In this document: piece by piece, positions 1 through 11,792 of the stretch | How positions within the stretch are numbered: the first letter of the stretch is position 1 | Layout of the letters: each line of letters begins with the position of its first letter | Assembly: GCA_024516035.1 (NCBI GenBank) | Contig: CM044962.1 | Location: forward strand, 6,857,659-6,921,658 | Length of the DNA: 64,000 nucleotides | Direction: 5' to 3' | Source: Bactericera cockerelli | Lineage: Eukaryota > Arthropoda > Insecta > Hemiptera > Triozidae | Notes under the pieces: model-generated | The model's input: only the letters and a program-made list of their open reading frames with translations | The model's database searches: none | What the model was told of the DNA's origin: nothing | Program-made: the position numbers and the translations under genes

Positions 1-2175
1 ACCGAGAGAGCATGAGAATAGTACTAATACACTGGGAGCATGAGATATAATCCTAGAGCATGTAGATTGAAGATATCCTGAGTAGAGCATGAGATTATAA
101 TACCTGAAGGCATGAGATTAGTTCCTCGTATGTAATAATACTGGAGTCATGTGAGAAGTTTTCTTATTAGATAATACTGAGAGAGCATGAGATATAATAA
201 TACCTGAGGATGATTCGTAAGAATATATATGATACCTGGAGAGAGATTTTGAATAGAAATACCAACATGGATTTCCTGAGAGAGCATGAGTATTTCTATA
301 GAAATAACTGAAAGCATGAGATAATAATATATACCTGAGAGAGCATGAGATAGATATAATAAGAGAAATAATTAATTACCTAAGAGTAGTATCCTGGGAG
401 GAGATATAATTACTGAGAGAGCATGAGATATATATTAATCTATGGATGAGATATAATAAACTGAGAGAGCATGAATATAATAATACCTGAGAGAGCATGA
501 GATATTTCTGGAGCTAGATAATACCTGAGAGAGCATGAGATATAATAATACCTGAGAGAGCATGAGATAGTATCTGAGCTAGATAAATACCTGAGAGAGC
601 ATATTGAGAGGTTTTCCTGAGAGATAGATAAATAAACCTGAGAGAGCATGAGATATATAATTTCTGGAGAAACATAGAATAATAATACTGAGAGAGCATG
701 AGATATAATAATACCTGAAGAGCATGAGATATATAGAGTAGATATAAACTGAGAGAGATGGATATAATAATACTGAGAGAGCATGAGATAGTTCCTGGGA
801 TAGATATATAATACCTGAGAGAGCATGAGATATTTCTGACATGAGATAATCCTGAGAGAGCATGGATATATTCCTCGTGAGTAATTATACTGAGAGAGCA
901 TGAGATATAATAATACTGAGAGAGCATGAGATATAATAATACCTGAGAGAGCATGAGATAGGTATAAATATACCTGAGAGAGCATGAGATATAATAATAC
1001 TGAGAAGCATGAGATATATAATACCTGAGAGAGCATGAGATATATTCTGAGAGAGCATGAGTAGATAATACTGAGAGGCATGAGATATCTATATAATACC
1101 TGAGAGAGCATGAGATATAATAATACCTGAGAGAGCATGAGATATAATAATACCTGGAGAGCATGAGATATATAATACCTGAGAGAGCATGAGAATAATA
1201 ATACCTGAGAGAGCATGAGATATAATAATACCTGAGAAGATGAGTTTTTGAGAATAGATAATAATAAACCTGAGAGAGCATGAGATATTATAGATAATAC
1301 CTGAGAGAGCATGAGATATAATAATACCTGAGAGAGCATGAGATATAATAATACCTGAGAGAGCATGAGATATATAATTACCTGAGAGAGCATGAGATAT
1401 AATAATACCTGAGAGAGCATGAGATATAATAATACCTGAGAGAGCATGAGATTTAATAATACCTGAGAGAGCATGAGATATAATAATACCTGAGAGAGCA
1501 TGAGATAGTAATATACCTGAGAGCATGAGATATAATAATACCTGAGAGAGCATGAGATATAATAATACCTGAGAGAGCATGAGATATTAGATAATAATAC
1601 CTGAGAGAGCATGAGATATAATAATACCTGAGAGAGCATGAGATATAATAATACCTGAAGAGCATGAGATATAATAATACCTGAGAGAGCATGAGATATA
1701 ATAATACCTGAGAGAGCATGAGATATTCTATAATAATACCTGAGGAGCATGAGATATAATAATACCTGAGAGAGCATGAGATATAATACTGTGAGAGCAT
1801 AGATATAATAATACCTGAGAGAGCATGAGATATAATAATACCTGAGAGAGCATGAGATATAATAATACCTGAGAGAGCATGAGATATAATAATACCTGAG
1901 AGAGCATGAGAAATAATAATACCTGAGAGAGCATGAGATATAATAATACCTGAGAGAGCATGAGATAATAATAATACCTGAGAGAGCATGAGATATAATA
2001 ATACCTGAGAGAGCATGAGATATGAGATAATAATAATACCTGAGAGAGCATGAGATATAATAATACCTGAGAGAGCATGAGAAATAATAATACCTGAGAG
2101 AGCATGAGATATAATAATACCTGAGAGAGCATGAGATATAATATTACCTGAGAGAGCATGAGATAATAATAATAC
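1..2175 (-). repeat. 27-bp minisatellite built from the 3' end and splice donor of the adjacent TTC28-like exon
   Basis: About 75-80 tandem units (length divided by 27). On the minus strand each unit reads TATCTCATGCTCTCTCAG followed by GTATTATTA. The first 18 bases are the last 18 bases of the exon at 2176-2348, and the GTATT that follows is its 5' splice site. Units next to the exon (about 1290-2175) are nearly uniform; towards position 1 they become degenerate with many indels. Unit length is nine codons and the unit has no stop in the exon frame. It looks like an expansion across the exon-intron junction. Indels at the far end may be real decay or read error. Confidence 0.93.
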
Positions 2176-2348
2176 CTGAGAGAGCATGAGATAGTTCTCG
2201 TAGTAGGGCACGGCCTGCGAGAACTCTGCGCGTGAGCTGAGGCAGTTCCCCAGGTTGAGCAGGGCACAGGCCTCCCCCGCCGTGTCCTTGAGCTCGCGAG
2301 CTATGTTGAGGTGAGCGCGGTAGTGCAGCAGCGCCATGTCATGCGCCC
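2176..2348 (-). CDS. TTC28: TTC28-like gene, coding exon 9 in this window (TPR repeats)
   Basis: 173 bp exon with acceptor TATTCCAG and donor GTATTATT. After completing a split glycine codon it encodes a TPR segment beginning GAHDMALLHYRAHLN and ending QAVPYYENYLMLSQ. This matches the TTC28 region that follows the block ending AVAYQALG in vertebrates. Phase fits the exon at 13331-13436. The exon is GC-rich against AT-rich flanks. Its donor is the first of dozens of near-identical donors in the adjoining array, so the true 3' limit is uncertain by multiples of about 27 bp. TTC28 is a very large TPR protein with a C-terminal CHAT-like region, linked in mammals to Aurora B and the midbody. The rest of the gene lies left of the window. 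Confidence 0.88.
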
Positions 2349-2375
2349 CTGGAATATTCAATAAATAATAATAAC

Positions 2376-2618
2376 TTCTGACTACAACATCACTCAGAAG
2401 GAAGCAGAAAAACGCTTAAAATATAAAGATCTCCAAGTAGAAATACAAAAACTGTGGAGCATGAAAACAACTGTAAATTCCAGTAGTGATTGGAGGCACA
2501 GGACTGATCTCGCACAAAACCTGCGAGGCAGTCAAAGAACTCCCAGGAACCCACAACTTGTTGGCATTGCAGAAGGCTGTTGTGTTGAGCACCGCCCAAA
2601 TAGTGCGGAAAGTACTGT
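2376..2618 (+). pseudogene. LINE C-terminal tail fragment, frameshifted
   Basis: Encodes KEAEKRLKYKDLQVEIQKLW, then after a frame change near 2475 a segment beginning IPVVIGGTGLISHKTCEAV and ending STAQIVRKVL. This is the conserved tail that follows the reverse transcriptase of many arthropod non-LTR retrotransposons. It is 5' truncated, frameshifted and lies in a TTC28-like intron. A related tail lies at 14215-14535. Confidence 0.7.
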
Positions 2619-2751
2619 AAGAACAGCATTAAATAATAACAATAGAAGAGAAGTACCTCAGGTGCACGGTGTGCACCCGGTACTTCCCAGAATATAACAC
2701 CATAGCAGTAATAGAGAAGCCATGTGAAGAAGAGCCAAATAATAATAATAA

Positions 2752-2953
2752 TAATATCGCCTTATTTATACTGCCCGATAAGGATTATTAAAGTCCCATT
2801 GTTCCAGCAGTAGGCCCAAGACATATTATTGTGTGGTAAAAATCCCAAAACGGGAGGACAACTTGTCATGCTCCGGCTGGGTTTCGAACCCACGACCTCT
2901 GGAACCTGTGGATTCACAGAGTGCCGCCTTTACCACTGAGCTACCGGGACAGA
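2752..2953 (-). mobile_element. tRNA-derived SINE, family A
   Basis: Read on the minus strand: tRNA-like head with A box (GTAGCTCAGTGG) and B box (GGGTTTCGAAACC-like), then a body that includes ACAAGTTGTCCTCCC and ends in TAAGGCGATATTATTATTATT. Other copies are at 21504-21708 and 27511-27716, with a diverged one at 47228-47402. The shared body and ATT-type tail identify a SINE rather than a functional tRNA gene. Confidence 0.8.
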
Positions 2954-3304
2954 CGATAAATGAGTGCCCGCAGAACCATAAAATCTTGATAAAAATTACT
3001 TTCTGTGTGGTGCCTGGGGAAAGATTAAGATCTCTCTCTTTCCTCTATCTCACTCACTCACTAGGCCCCGACATACCAAGTACAGAACCCAACAAAAATC
3101 CGACCCCACCGGGATTCAAATCCAGGTCACCTGCTCAATCCGACTTGTGGTTCTCGAGTTTTACGAGGACACACATACACACACAACCATCATCGCAGTA
3201 AATTTCAAAATCCCGAGCAAAATCAATCATAGTGGATATTGATAATGTAGCAAACTGGCCTATATTTCGAGAACGGTTTGTCAGAATATGGCAACATACA
3301 CACA
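2954..3304. other. Intron sequence with a degraded tRNA-SINE-like stretch
   Basis: No exon seen. Around 3060-3130 there is a B-box-like GGGATTCAAATCC on the minus strand, suggesting an eroded SINE. The rest is unremarkable. Confidence 0.4.
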
Positions 3305-3354
3305 CACGGAGACTCACCCAGGGCTTGATAAGCCTCGGCTAGGTTCCCATGCGA

Positions 3355-3418
<64 letters not shown>

Positions 3419-3420
3419 CC
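3305..3420 (-). repeat. Detached copy of an exon 3' end plus donor, followed by a (CA)n tract
   Basis: 3318-3353 repeats the last 36 bases of the type found in the exon at 13331-13436, with two or three substitutions, followed on the minus strand by donor GTGAGTCTCCG and TG repeats. A (CA)n microsatellite fills 3359-3418. It is the outlying member of the copies at 13145-13252, separated from them by the 9.7 kb interval 3421-13099. Confidence 0.85.
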
Positions 3421-3752
3421 TCACGCAGCAATACTTAGCCGAACCATTTTCGCGTTGCGACTTAGCCGAACTTAAGAAAAGTTTGTCCGATTTGAATAAG
3501 GTTTATATCAATTGCTAGCAATTTTAATTTAAGAGATACACACTTTTCGGTTTTTTTTACAATTCTCAACCATTTCGAAAATAATTGAAAAATTCTAACG
3601 TTCTGCTAATTCCCGAGTGCGAAGCGACCAGTGCCGGTCTCTAAAATTTCCTCATTCAGCAATACTTAGCCGAACCATTTTCGCGTTTGATACTTAGCAG
3701 AACACGCAAATGAAAAAATAGTACTTAACCGAACATTAACGATTTTTGAGCC

Positions 3753-3960
3753 AGCGTTGAAGGCACCGGTTCTTGTAGGATCACCGAAGTTGAGCAACGT
3801 ACATCTTCGTGATGCTGGTATTCCGGCCCAACAAAGGCTGGGTGAGGTTTATGTGGATATCGGTTTTTTTTTGTTTCCTGTGAAAAGAGGGTAAAACCCC
3901 CGTCGTCATATGACCATGCAGTTAAAAGTGGGGTTTAACGTCGCTTTTAAAAAAATAAAT
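3753..3960 (+). mobile_element. 5S rRNA-derived SINE (SINE3 type)
   Basis: Head GGATCACCGAAGTTGAGCAA corresponds to the internal promoter region of 5S rRNA. It is followed by a body with CGGCCCAACAAAGGCTGGGT and a tail ending GTTTAACGTCGCTTTT. Other members are at 45762-45972 (minus strand) and 63632-63790, with body-only fragments elsewhere. Confidence 0.78.
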
Positions 3961-4560
3961 AATTGAAAAGTATATTATTGTCTTAACATAGCTTTGCTCG
4001 GGCAGGAAAATGAAATGATTAAATCAAGGCATTATCTACTTAATGGAACGAAACTTTACGTGTGATAAGTTTGGTCAGATGAGTCAGGTCCTACTATTAC
4101 TTCCTAAATTTTCTAATATAATTATAATAGGAATGAAACTTATAAGTTCTCAGGAAATTATTATACACAACTCTTGGTAAAACAAAATAATAATCATCGA
4201 AATAATTTGAAGATAAAAAACACTGCCAATTATGGACACAATACTTCCTCGTGATTATTTCACATTATATACACGTAGGAAATTTTAATCAAAATCCATT
4301 GAGTAGTTTCCGAGATTTGCGCGTTACAAGGAATATTTTTAATAGACCGACAGACGGACACAAAACCAAAATTGCTCAGAGCAAAAAAATGTTTTTTTTT
4401 TTTTTACAGAAACGAACACAATACTAATATTTCTAATATTAGAAATATTAGTTTCTAATATTAGAAATTTCTCGGAAGTAATACACTGTCAATAAATTAT
4501 TAACACAATACTTCCTCGTGATTGGTTTACATTGTATACACGTGGCAATTTTGAGATTTT
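3961..4560. repeat. Fragments of a dispersed repeat (ACACAATACTTCCTCGTGAT family)
   Basis: Motifs GACACAATACTTCCTCGTGA (4233), a segment reading TTTCCGAGATTTGCGCGTTA, and the self-complementary TTCTAATATTAGAA with CTCGGAAGTA near 4425-4480. The same order of motifs recurs at 5336-5816, 7086-7120, 43790-43825 and 56055-56745. No coding capacity was seen, and the class is not identified. Confidence 0.55.
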
Positions 4561-4564
4561 ATAC

Positions 4565-4857
4565 TTAAGCTCAGTGGTTAAGCACTCGCTTCCTATGCGG
4601 AAGGTCCCGGATCCGAACCCCCGCGCCGACAAAAATTTGTATTCAAAATTTGGTTACAGTTGTTTGTAGGGAATACCTTTCGGTGCGCTCGTGTTGACTC
4701 AGCACCTAAATGGTAAGTATTGTGTCACTTCTCGCCCATCAGAGTGGAGGCATACTACGGGATGGGCAGGCTACAACACAGACCACAAGCTTCTACAGTA
4801 GCCCCTGTTTATAGCTACGAAATAAAAAAGGTTGTTAAACACTCATCTTTAAAAAAT
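4565..4857 (+). mobile_element. tRNA-derived SINE, family C
   Basis: Head AGCTCAGTGGTTAAGCACTC then B-box-like GGATCCGAACC, body with GTGTCACTTCTCGCCCATCA, A-rich tail. Copies at 12143-12412 (plus) and 16986-17334 (minus) share head, body and tail. Confidence 0.8.
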
Positions 4858-4881
4858 AAAATAAAACTCCATTGTATCTCT

Positions 4882-5085
4882 TGTACGGTGCACTGGTAGT
4901 CAAGTGGTTAAAGCGCTAGTCTGGTGATCTAGGTAGTGTAGGGATCCGTTGGTTCGAATCCCACCCAGTGCATGAATTTTCCTCATTTATTTGAGTTTGT
5001 AACCACAAAATAATAAGACTCTGAGGGTTAAGGTGGTAGAAAATGCTTTGAGTATCAACCTCGCCTGGTGGTTTATTATATCTAT
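4882..5085 (+). mobile_element. tRNA-derived SINE, family B
   Basis: Head GTGCACTGGTAGTCAAGTGG with B box GGTTCGAATCC, then body with AATAAGACTCTGAGGGTTAA and GGTGGTAGAAAATGCTTTGA. Copies are at 43826-44010 (minus), and degraded ones lie inside both 2.7 kb elements (53083-53280 and 58117-58300). Confidence 0.8.
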
Positions 5086-5089
5086 TACT

Positions 5090-5335
5090 AGCGGGCTGTC
5101 GCCCGCTTTGCGGGCCGAAGCATGGCCCGCTAGAAGCAAAAAATCCTTTTTCGCCAATGGCAGGTGTTGTAGTGGGAATTTCGAAAAATTCTGTCTTATT
5201 GCACATCTAGACTATAAGACAAAGCTACCTCCCAAATTTCAGCTTCCTAGGACTTACCAGTTCGGAGAAACAGTGATGAATCAGTGAGTGAGTGAGTCAG
5301 TCAGTGAGTGAAACTCTCTTATATAAGTATAGATA
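5090..5335 (+). repeat. Dispersed repeat beginning ACTAGCGGGCTGTCGCCCGC
   Basis: Nearly the same sequence recurs at 39988-40198: GGGCTGTCGCCCGCTTTGCG, then TGTTGTAGTGGGAATTTCG, then TCAGCTTCCTAGGACTTA, ending in a CAGTCAGTGA-rich stretch. The start folds on itself (GCGGGC/GCCCGC). Probably the 3' end of a dispersed element; the class is not identified. Confidence 0.55.
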
Positions 5336-5816
5336 TCTTACCTTCCAATATAGAGTGTTATTATATCTAAAACCGCTTAACCGATTTTCTTCAAATTTTA
5401 TATGTTATATATTATGGTAGAATACCGTTTTTCCTACAAACCCAACTCTACAAAAAATTGTGTATCGGCAAGTCATAGACGTTATTTTTGCACTTTTTTG
5501 TAAAAAAAATTGGATTTCCTAAATATCAAAGCTTATGATTTAGCTATAAATGCACAATGAGAACGCTAACTCCCAGCATATACAATATACATACATAATT
5601 TCGTGACAATTGGGTGTATTGTTCAAGAGATATAAGCGTTTAAGTAAAAATATAGTGGTCAGGCACATGGTCTGTATCACCAACAAGTGATAGTGCGAAG
5701 TTAATGAATTTAAAATGGGACCACCTACAATACGTCTCCTATACCTATATGTGTAAAAAATTTCGTCAAAATCTCGAAAGGAATAAGAAGTTGTAAAGTC
5801 GGCAAACTGTACAATA
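5336..5816. repeat. Dispersed repeat (CTTCCTCGTGAT family), interrupted by a foldback element
   Basis: Contains ACCGATTTTCTTCAAATTT, then TGTATCGGCAAGTC, AGATATAAGCGTTTAAGTAA and AAATGGGACCA, in the same order as 56140-56500. The copy is cut at 5817 by the MITE at 5819-6704. Confidence 0.6.
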
Positions 5817-5818
5817 TA

Positions 5819-6704
5819 CAGGGTCTTCATAAAGTCTCACCCAGGCCTAGGTTTCTCGAAAACGACTCAGAATATCAAAAAACGCAAAAACCCGTATTCC
5901 TTTATATTTAGGGGGATTGATTTTCAGCCAAAAAAAATTTGCCTACACGGCCCCAGTCAGGCTGGGCATGGACCAACTTTAAAATCTTAAATAGAATGGT
6001 ATGTCTTGTGGCATATTGTTTTAAAGGTCTTATTAAGAAAAGTTCATTACAACAAATTTAAGTGAGCTACAACTTACCGTTCTTGAGATACAGGGTCGGA
6101 CGTCCTGCGTAATATCCATATATTTTGACCTATAACTCGTTAACCGTAAATTATGGAGAAAATTTTTCATGGTAATAATAACTCCTTATGGCAAGAACTT
6201 TCGAACAAGTTAAAACTTGATTTGTTTTTTCGTTAAATTTTTTTCGACTGTTCGTCCGGCTGGCTGACGAAACCGACCAGAAACTAACATCAACAGAGTA
6301 TGTCGAGTTATAACTTGTTAGAAAGGTCTTGTCATAAGGAGTTATTATTACCATGAAAAATTTTCTCCATAATTTACGGTTAACGAGTTATAGGTCAAAA
6401 TATATGGATATTACGCAGGACGTCCGACCCTGTATCTCAAGAACGGTAAGTCGTAGCACACTGAAATTTATCGTAATAAACTTCTCTCAATAAGACCTTT
6501 AAAACAATATGCCACAAAACATACCATTCTATTTAAGATTTTAAAGTTGGTCCATGCCCAGCCTGACTGGGGCCGTGTAGGCAAATTTTTTTTGGCTGAA
6601 AATCAATCCCCCTAAATATAAAGGAATACGGGTTTTTGCGTTTTTTGATATTCTGAGTCGTTTTCGAGAAACCTAGTCCTGGGTGAGACTTTATGAAGAC
6701 CCTG
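5819..6704. mobile_element. Foldback MITE, 886 bp, with TA target duplication
   Basis: Almost the whole element is an inverted repeat. The left end CAGGGTCTTCATAAAGTCTC mirrors the right end, and the pairing continues inward for about 400 bases per arm around a short spacer near 6200-6300. TA flanks both ends (5817-5818 and 6705-6706), suggesting Tc1/mariner-type mobilisation in trans. No open frame of transposase length. Confidence 0.85.
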
Positions 6705-6706
6705 TA

Positions 6707-7187
6707 TATAATTACCTCCATTCTCCCTTTGTTTTTATTTCTAACGGTCTGAATTTAGTGAAACACAACCTTTTTTTATTTATATGAGTTGCATTTGTAC
6801 TTTGCCTTTGGAGCGTGGTAGGTATCCCCTTTTATAAGAAGGCCATTAAATACAAGAGATCTGCACTTTTAAACCTAAACAAAACTTGATCCTTTATTAT
6901 GTGTTAACAACTATGACCTCCCCACAGACCCTCCACAGAAGAAGGGAAAATACTGCTATATACCTATACATGAATATTAGTCATTTGGTTGTGAGTTCGA
7001 GATTGTTGAATGCTATAATAATTCATAAAGCAATGGGCAATGTTGGTATGATCAGATCCATTTAATAGAAAGAGAATAAAATGCACTGCCAATTATGGAC
7101 ACAATACTTCCTCGTGAATGGCATTCAAATTTTTCTACTTTTATTATCGCTAGAATCAGAGATTTTTTTACTGAATCACTTTACTTT
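6707..7187. other. Noncoding sequence
   Basis: No gene seen. A short CACTGCCAATTATGGACACA fragment of the dispersed CTTCCTCGTGAT repeat lies at 7083-7117. Confidence 0.5.
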
Positions 7188-10100
7188 AAAATACCCAAAA
7201 TTACATACTTGATGAAAATTGAAGGCAAAATGTCAAATATGATAAAATACCCCTTCAACTTTCGCTGAGTATGCAAACAAGTGGTTCCAAATGCTTGGTA
7301 AGGCTTCATTCACCATTGCCTATCTTCAGTTCAAATTTGAAAGAAATCTTTAAAGAGAGGTTATATGTTGACATGTTTTGTTTAAGATTTGACTCGATCT
7401 GAGATTTTGGATGTTTTCAGAAATCGAATGAACTTATCTTTCGAACCGTACGTCCGATTTGAATGAACTAAAGTGCTATCGATAGATCTAGTGGATTGTA
7501 AGATAGGCTGTTCTCGTTCATTTTCTGTCATTTTACATAAAGGGTTACTTTTTAACGGAAAACACTTTTGACGCACAACTGGGTTAAGAATGGCCTGGGT
7601 TATCAAAAACTATGCATGCGATTTCAAAAAAATCAACGATATTAGGCAGATCTTGCGAAATATTATTCCAAATTGGCATAAAAACATCAACAGATTATTT
7701 CATTCCATCCATTTCTTATCAAAAATGTCTATTTTGGCCTACCTCGAACTTTCAAAGGTGTGAAAACCTGGCAAAAATGCAAGCATCAAAAATCTGTGTT
7801 AGTCCATGCTTAATCGTTAGTTGAGAGCTATTGAATTCGACGTTTGTTTTTCAAAAACGCCTTCATATCATCATGTTATGCAATCATTTTGAAGGAGCCT
7901 TTGTGGGTTTCCTGTTGGCGGTACGGAAATTTTTTGGGAACCAAAAACGTATATTTTTGACTACTTCTCTCTAAAATTTAGTTTAAAATACCTAAAATTG
8001 CATACTTAATGAGAATTGAATGGAAAATGCAAATATGATAAATTACCCCTTCAACTTTCGCTGAATATGCAAACAAGTGGTTCCAAATGCTTGTTAAGGC
8101 TTTATTCACCACTGGCTATCTTCAGTTCAAATTTGAAAAAAATCCTTAAAGAAGAGGTTATATATGTTGACATGTTTGTTTAAGATTTGACTCGATCTGA
8201 GATTTTGGATGTTTTCAGAAATCAAATAAACTTATCTTTCGAACCGTACGTCCGATTTGAATGAACTAAAGTGTTATCGATAGATCTAGTGGATTGTAAG
8301 ATAGGCTGTTCTCGTTCATTTTCTGTCATTTTACATAAAGGGTTACTTTTTAACGGAAAACACTTTTGACGCACAACTGGGTTAAGAATGGCCTGGGTTA
8401 TCAAAAAGTATGCATGCGATTTCAAAAAAATTAACGATATTAGGCAGATCTTGCGAAACATTATCCCAAATTGGCATAAAAATATCAACATATTATTTCA
8501 TTCTGTCCATTTCTTATCAAAAATGTCTATTTTGGCCTACCTCGAACTTTCAAAGGTGTGAAAACCTGGCAAAAATGCAAGCATCAAATCTGTGTTAGTC
8601 CATGCTTAATAGTTAGTTGAGAGCTATTGAAATCAACGTTTGTTTTTCAAAAACGCCTTCATATTATCATGTTATGCAATCATTTTGAAGGAGCCTTTGT
8701 GGCTTTCCTGTTGGCGGTATGGAAATTTTTTGGGAACCAAAAACGTATATTTTTGACTATTTCTTTCTAAAATTTAGTTTAAAATACCTAAAATTGCATA
8801 CTTGATGAGCATTGAAGGCAAAATGTCAAATATGGTAAAATACCCCTTCAACTTTCGCTGAGTATGCAAACAAATGGTTCCAAATGCTTGGTAAGGCTTT
8901 ATTCACCACTGCCTATCTTCAGTTCAAATTTGAAAGAAATCCTTAAAAAAGAGGTTATATGTCGACATGTTTTGCTTAAGATTTGACTCGTTCTGAGATT
9001 TTGGATGTTTTTAGAAATCGAATGAACTTATCTTTCGAACCGTACGTCCGATTTGAATGAAACTAAAGTGCTATCGATAGATCTAGTGGATTGTAAGATA
9101 GGCTGTTCTCGTTCATTTTCTGTCATTTTACATAAAGGGTTACTTTTTAACGGAAAACACTTTTGACGCACAACTGGGTTAAGAATGGCCTGGGTTATCA
9201 AAAAGTATGCATGCGATTTCAAAAAAATTAACGATATTAGGCAGATCTTGCGAAACATTATCCCAAATTGGCATAAAAATATCAACATATTATTTCATTC
9301 TGTCCATTTCTTATCAAAAATGTCTATTTTGGCCTACCTCGAACTTTCAAAGGTGTGAAAACCTGGCAAAAATGCAAGCATCAAATCTGTGTTAGTCCAT
9401 GCTTAATAGTTAGTTGAGAGCTATTGAAATCAACGTTTGTTTTTCAAAAACGCCTTCATATTATCATGTTATGCAATCATTTTGAAGGAGGCTTTGTGGC
9501 TTTCCTGTTGGCGGTACGGAAATTTTTTGGGAACCAAAAACGTATATTTTTGACTATTTCTTTCTAAAATTTAGTTTAAAATACCTAAAATTGCATACTT
9601 GATATTGAAGGCAAAATGTCAAATATTTTAGAATACCCCTTCAACTTTCGCTGAGTATGCAAACAAATGGTTCCAAATGCTTGGTAAGGCTTTATTCACC
9701 ACTGCCTATCTTCAGTTCAAATTTGAAAGAAATCCTTAAAAAAGAGTTTATATGTCGACATGTTTTGCTTAAGATTTGACTCGTTCTGAGATTTGGGATG
9801 TTTTAGAAATCGAATGAACTTATCTTTCGAACCGTACGTCCAATTTGAATGAATTAAAGTGCTATCGATAGATCTAGTGGATTGTAAGATAAGCTGTTCT
9901 CGTTCATTTTCTGTCATTTTACATAAAGGGTTACTTTTTAACGGAAAACCTTTTTGACGCACAACTGGGTTAAGAATGGCCTGGGTTATCAAAAAGTATG
10001 CATGCGATTTTAAAAAAATAAACGAAACTAGGCAGATCTTGCGAAACGTTATCCCAAATTGGCATAAAAACATCAACATTTATTTTTTTGAAATCGCATG

Positions 10101-11275
10101 CATAGTTTTTGATAACCCAGGTCATTCTTAACCCAGTTGGGTGCTTATCTTAAAATCCACTAGATCTATCGGTAGCACTTTAGTTCATTCAAATCGGACG
10201 TACGGTTCGAAAGATAAGTTCATTCGATTTCTGAAAACATCCAAAATCTCAGATCGAGTCAAATCCTAAGCAAAACATGTCGACATATATAACCTCTTCT
10301 TTAAGGATTTTTTTCAAATTTGAACTGAAGATAGCCAGTGGTGAATAAAGCCTTACCAAGCATTTGGAACCACTTGTTTGCATATTCAGCGAAAGTTGAA
10401 GGGGTAAATTATCATATTTGCATTTTCCATTCAATTCTCATTAAGTATGCAATTTTAGGTATTTTAAACTAAATTTTAGAGAGAAGTAGTCAAAAATATA
10501 CGTTTTTGGTTCCCAAAAAATTTCCGTACCGCCAACAGGAAACCCACAAAGGCTCCTTCAAAATGATTGCATTACATGATAATATGAAGGCGTTTTTGAA
10601 AAACAAACGTTGAATTCAATAGCTTTCAACTAACGATTAAGCATGGACTAACACAGATTTTTGATGCTTGCATTTTTGCCAGGTTTTCAGACCTTTGAAA
10701 GTTCGAGGTAGGCCCAAATAGATATTTTTGATAAGAAATGGACACAATGAAATAACATGTTGATGTTTTTATGCCAATTTTGGATAATGTTTCGCAAGAT
10801 CTGCCTAATATCGTTGATTTTTTTTTAAATCGCATGCATACTTTTTGATGAACCAGGCCATTCTTAACCCAGTTGTGCGTCAAAAGTGTTTTCCATTAAA
10901 AAGTAACCCTTTATGTAAAATGACAGAAAATGAACGAGAACAGCTTATCTTAAAATCTACTAGATATATCGATAACACTTTAGTTCATTCAAATCGGACG
11001 TACGGTTCGAAAGATAAGTTCATTCGATTTCTGAAAACATCCAAAATCTCAGATCGAGTCAAATCCTAAGCAAAACATGTCGACATATAACCTCTTTTTT
11101 AAGGATTTCTTTCAAATTTGAACTGAAGATAGGCAGTGGTGAATAAAGCCTTACCAAGCATTTGGAACCACTTGTTTGCATACTCAGCGAAAGTTGAAGG
11201 GGTATTTTATTATATTTGACATTTTGCCTTCAATGCTCATCAAGTATGCAATTTTAGGTATTTTAAACTTAAATT
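7188..11275. repeat. 797-bp tandem repeat, head-to-tail then inverted
   Basis: The anchor AAAATACCYAAAATTRCATA starts near 7188, 7984, 8781 and 9578, giving a period of about 797 bp. At about 10080 the sequence flips: 10081-11275 is about 1.5 units in reverse orientation, with the reversed anchor near 10445 and 11243. Copies differ by scattered substitutions and short indels. Short open frames recur in each unit but have no recognisable domain, so I treat them as non-coding. Confidence 0.85.
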
Positions 11276-11311
11276 TTTTCTACGTACATTTTTAAATTTC
11301 ATTTTTCTCAG

Positions 11312-11792
11312 TGTAAAAATAGTATTTAGCTGTACAATACACCCGTCAAAAGTAAAAATAGTATTTAGTAGTACAATACACCCGTCAAAAGTAAAAATAG
11401 TATTTAGCTGTACAATACACCCGTCAAAAGTAAAAATAGTATTTAGTAGTACAATACACCCGTCAAAAGTAAAAATAGTATTTAGCTGTACAATACACCC
11501 GTCAAAAGTAAAATTAGTATTTAGTAGTACAATACACCCGTCAAAAGTAAAAATAGTATTTAGATGTACAATACACCCGTCAAAAGTAAAAATAGTATTT
11601 AGTAGTACAATACACCCGTCAAAAGTAAAAATAGTATTTAGTAGTACAATACACCCGTCAAAAATAAAAATAGTATTTAGTAGTACAATACACCCGTCAA
11701 AACCAAAAATAGTATTTAACTGTACAATACACTAGTCAAAAATAAAAATAGTATTCAGTAGTATAATACACCCGTTAAAAGTAAAAATAGTA
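11312..11792. repeat. 39-bp minisatellite, about 12 copies
   Basis: Unit GTAAAAATAGTATTTAGNNG followed by TACAATACACCCGTCAAAA. Alternate units carry GCTGT or GTAGT at one position in the first half, giving a 78 bp higher-order dimer that breaks down in the second half. Confidence 0.9.

Noticed and set aside
440..2361. Long open frames of YLMLSQVLL or SHALSGIII repeats, up to 445 residues
   Set aside because: They are translations of the 27 bp array in several frames, not independent genes. Only the exon at 2176-2348 is coding.
4882..4972. Functional tRNA gene
   Set aside because: A and B boxes are present but cloverleaf pairing is imperfect, and the SINE body follows in every copy. The same applies to the other tRNA-like heads.
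7382..11069. Recurrent 60-120 residue frames in the 797 bp repeats
   Set aside because: Copies share them only because the DNA is repeated; indels break frames between copies and no domain is visible.
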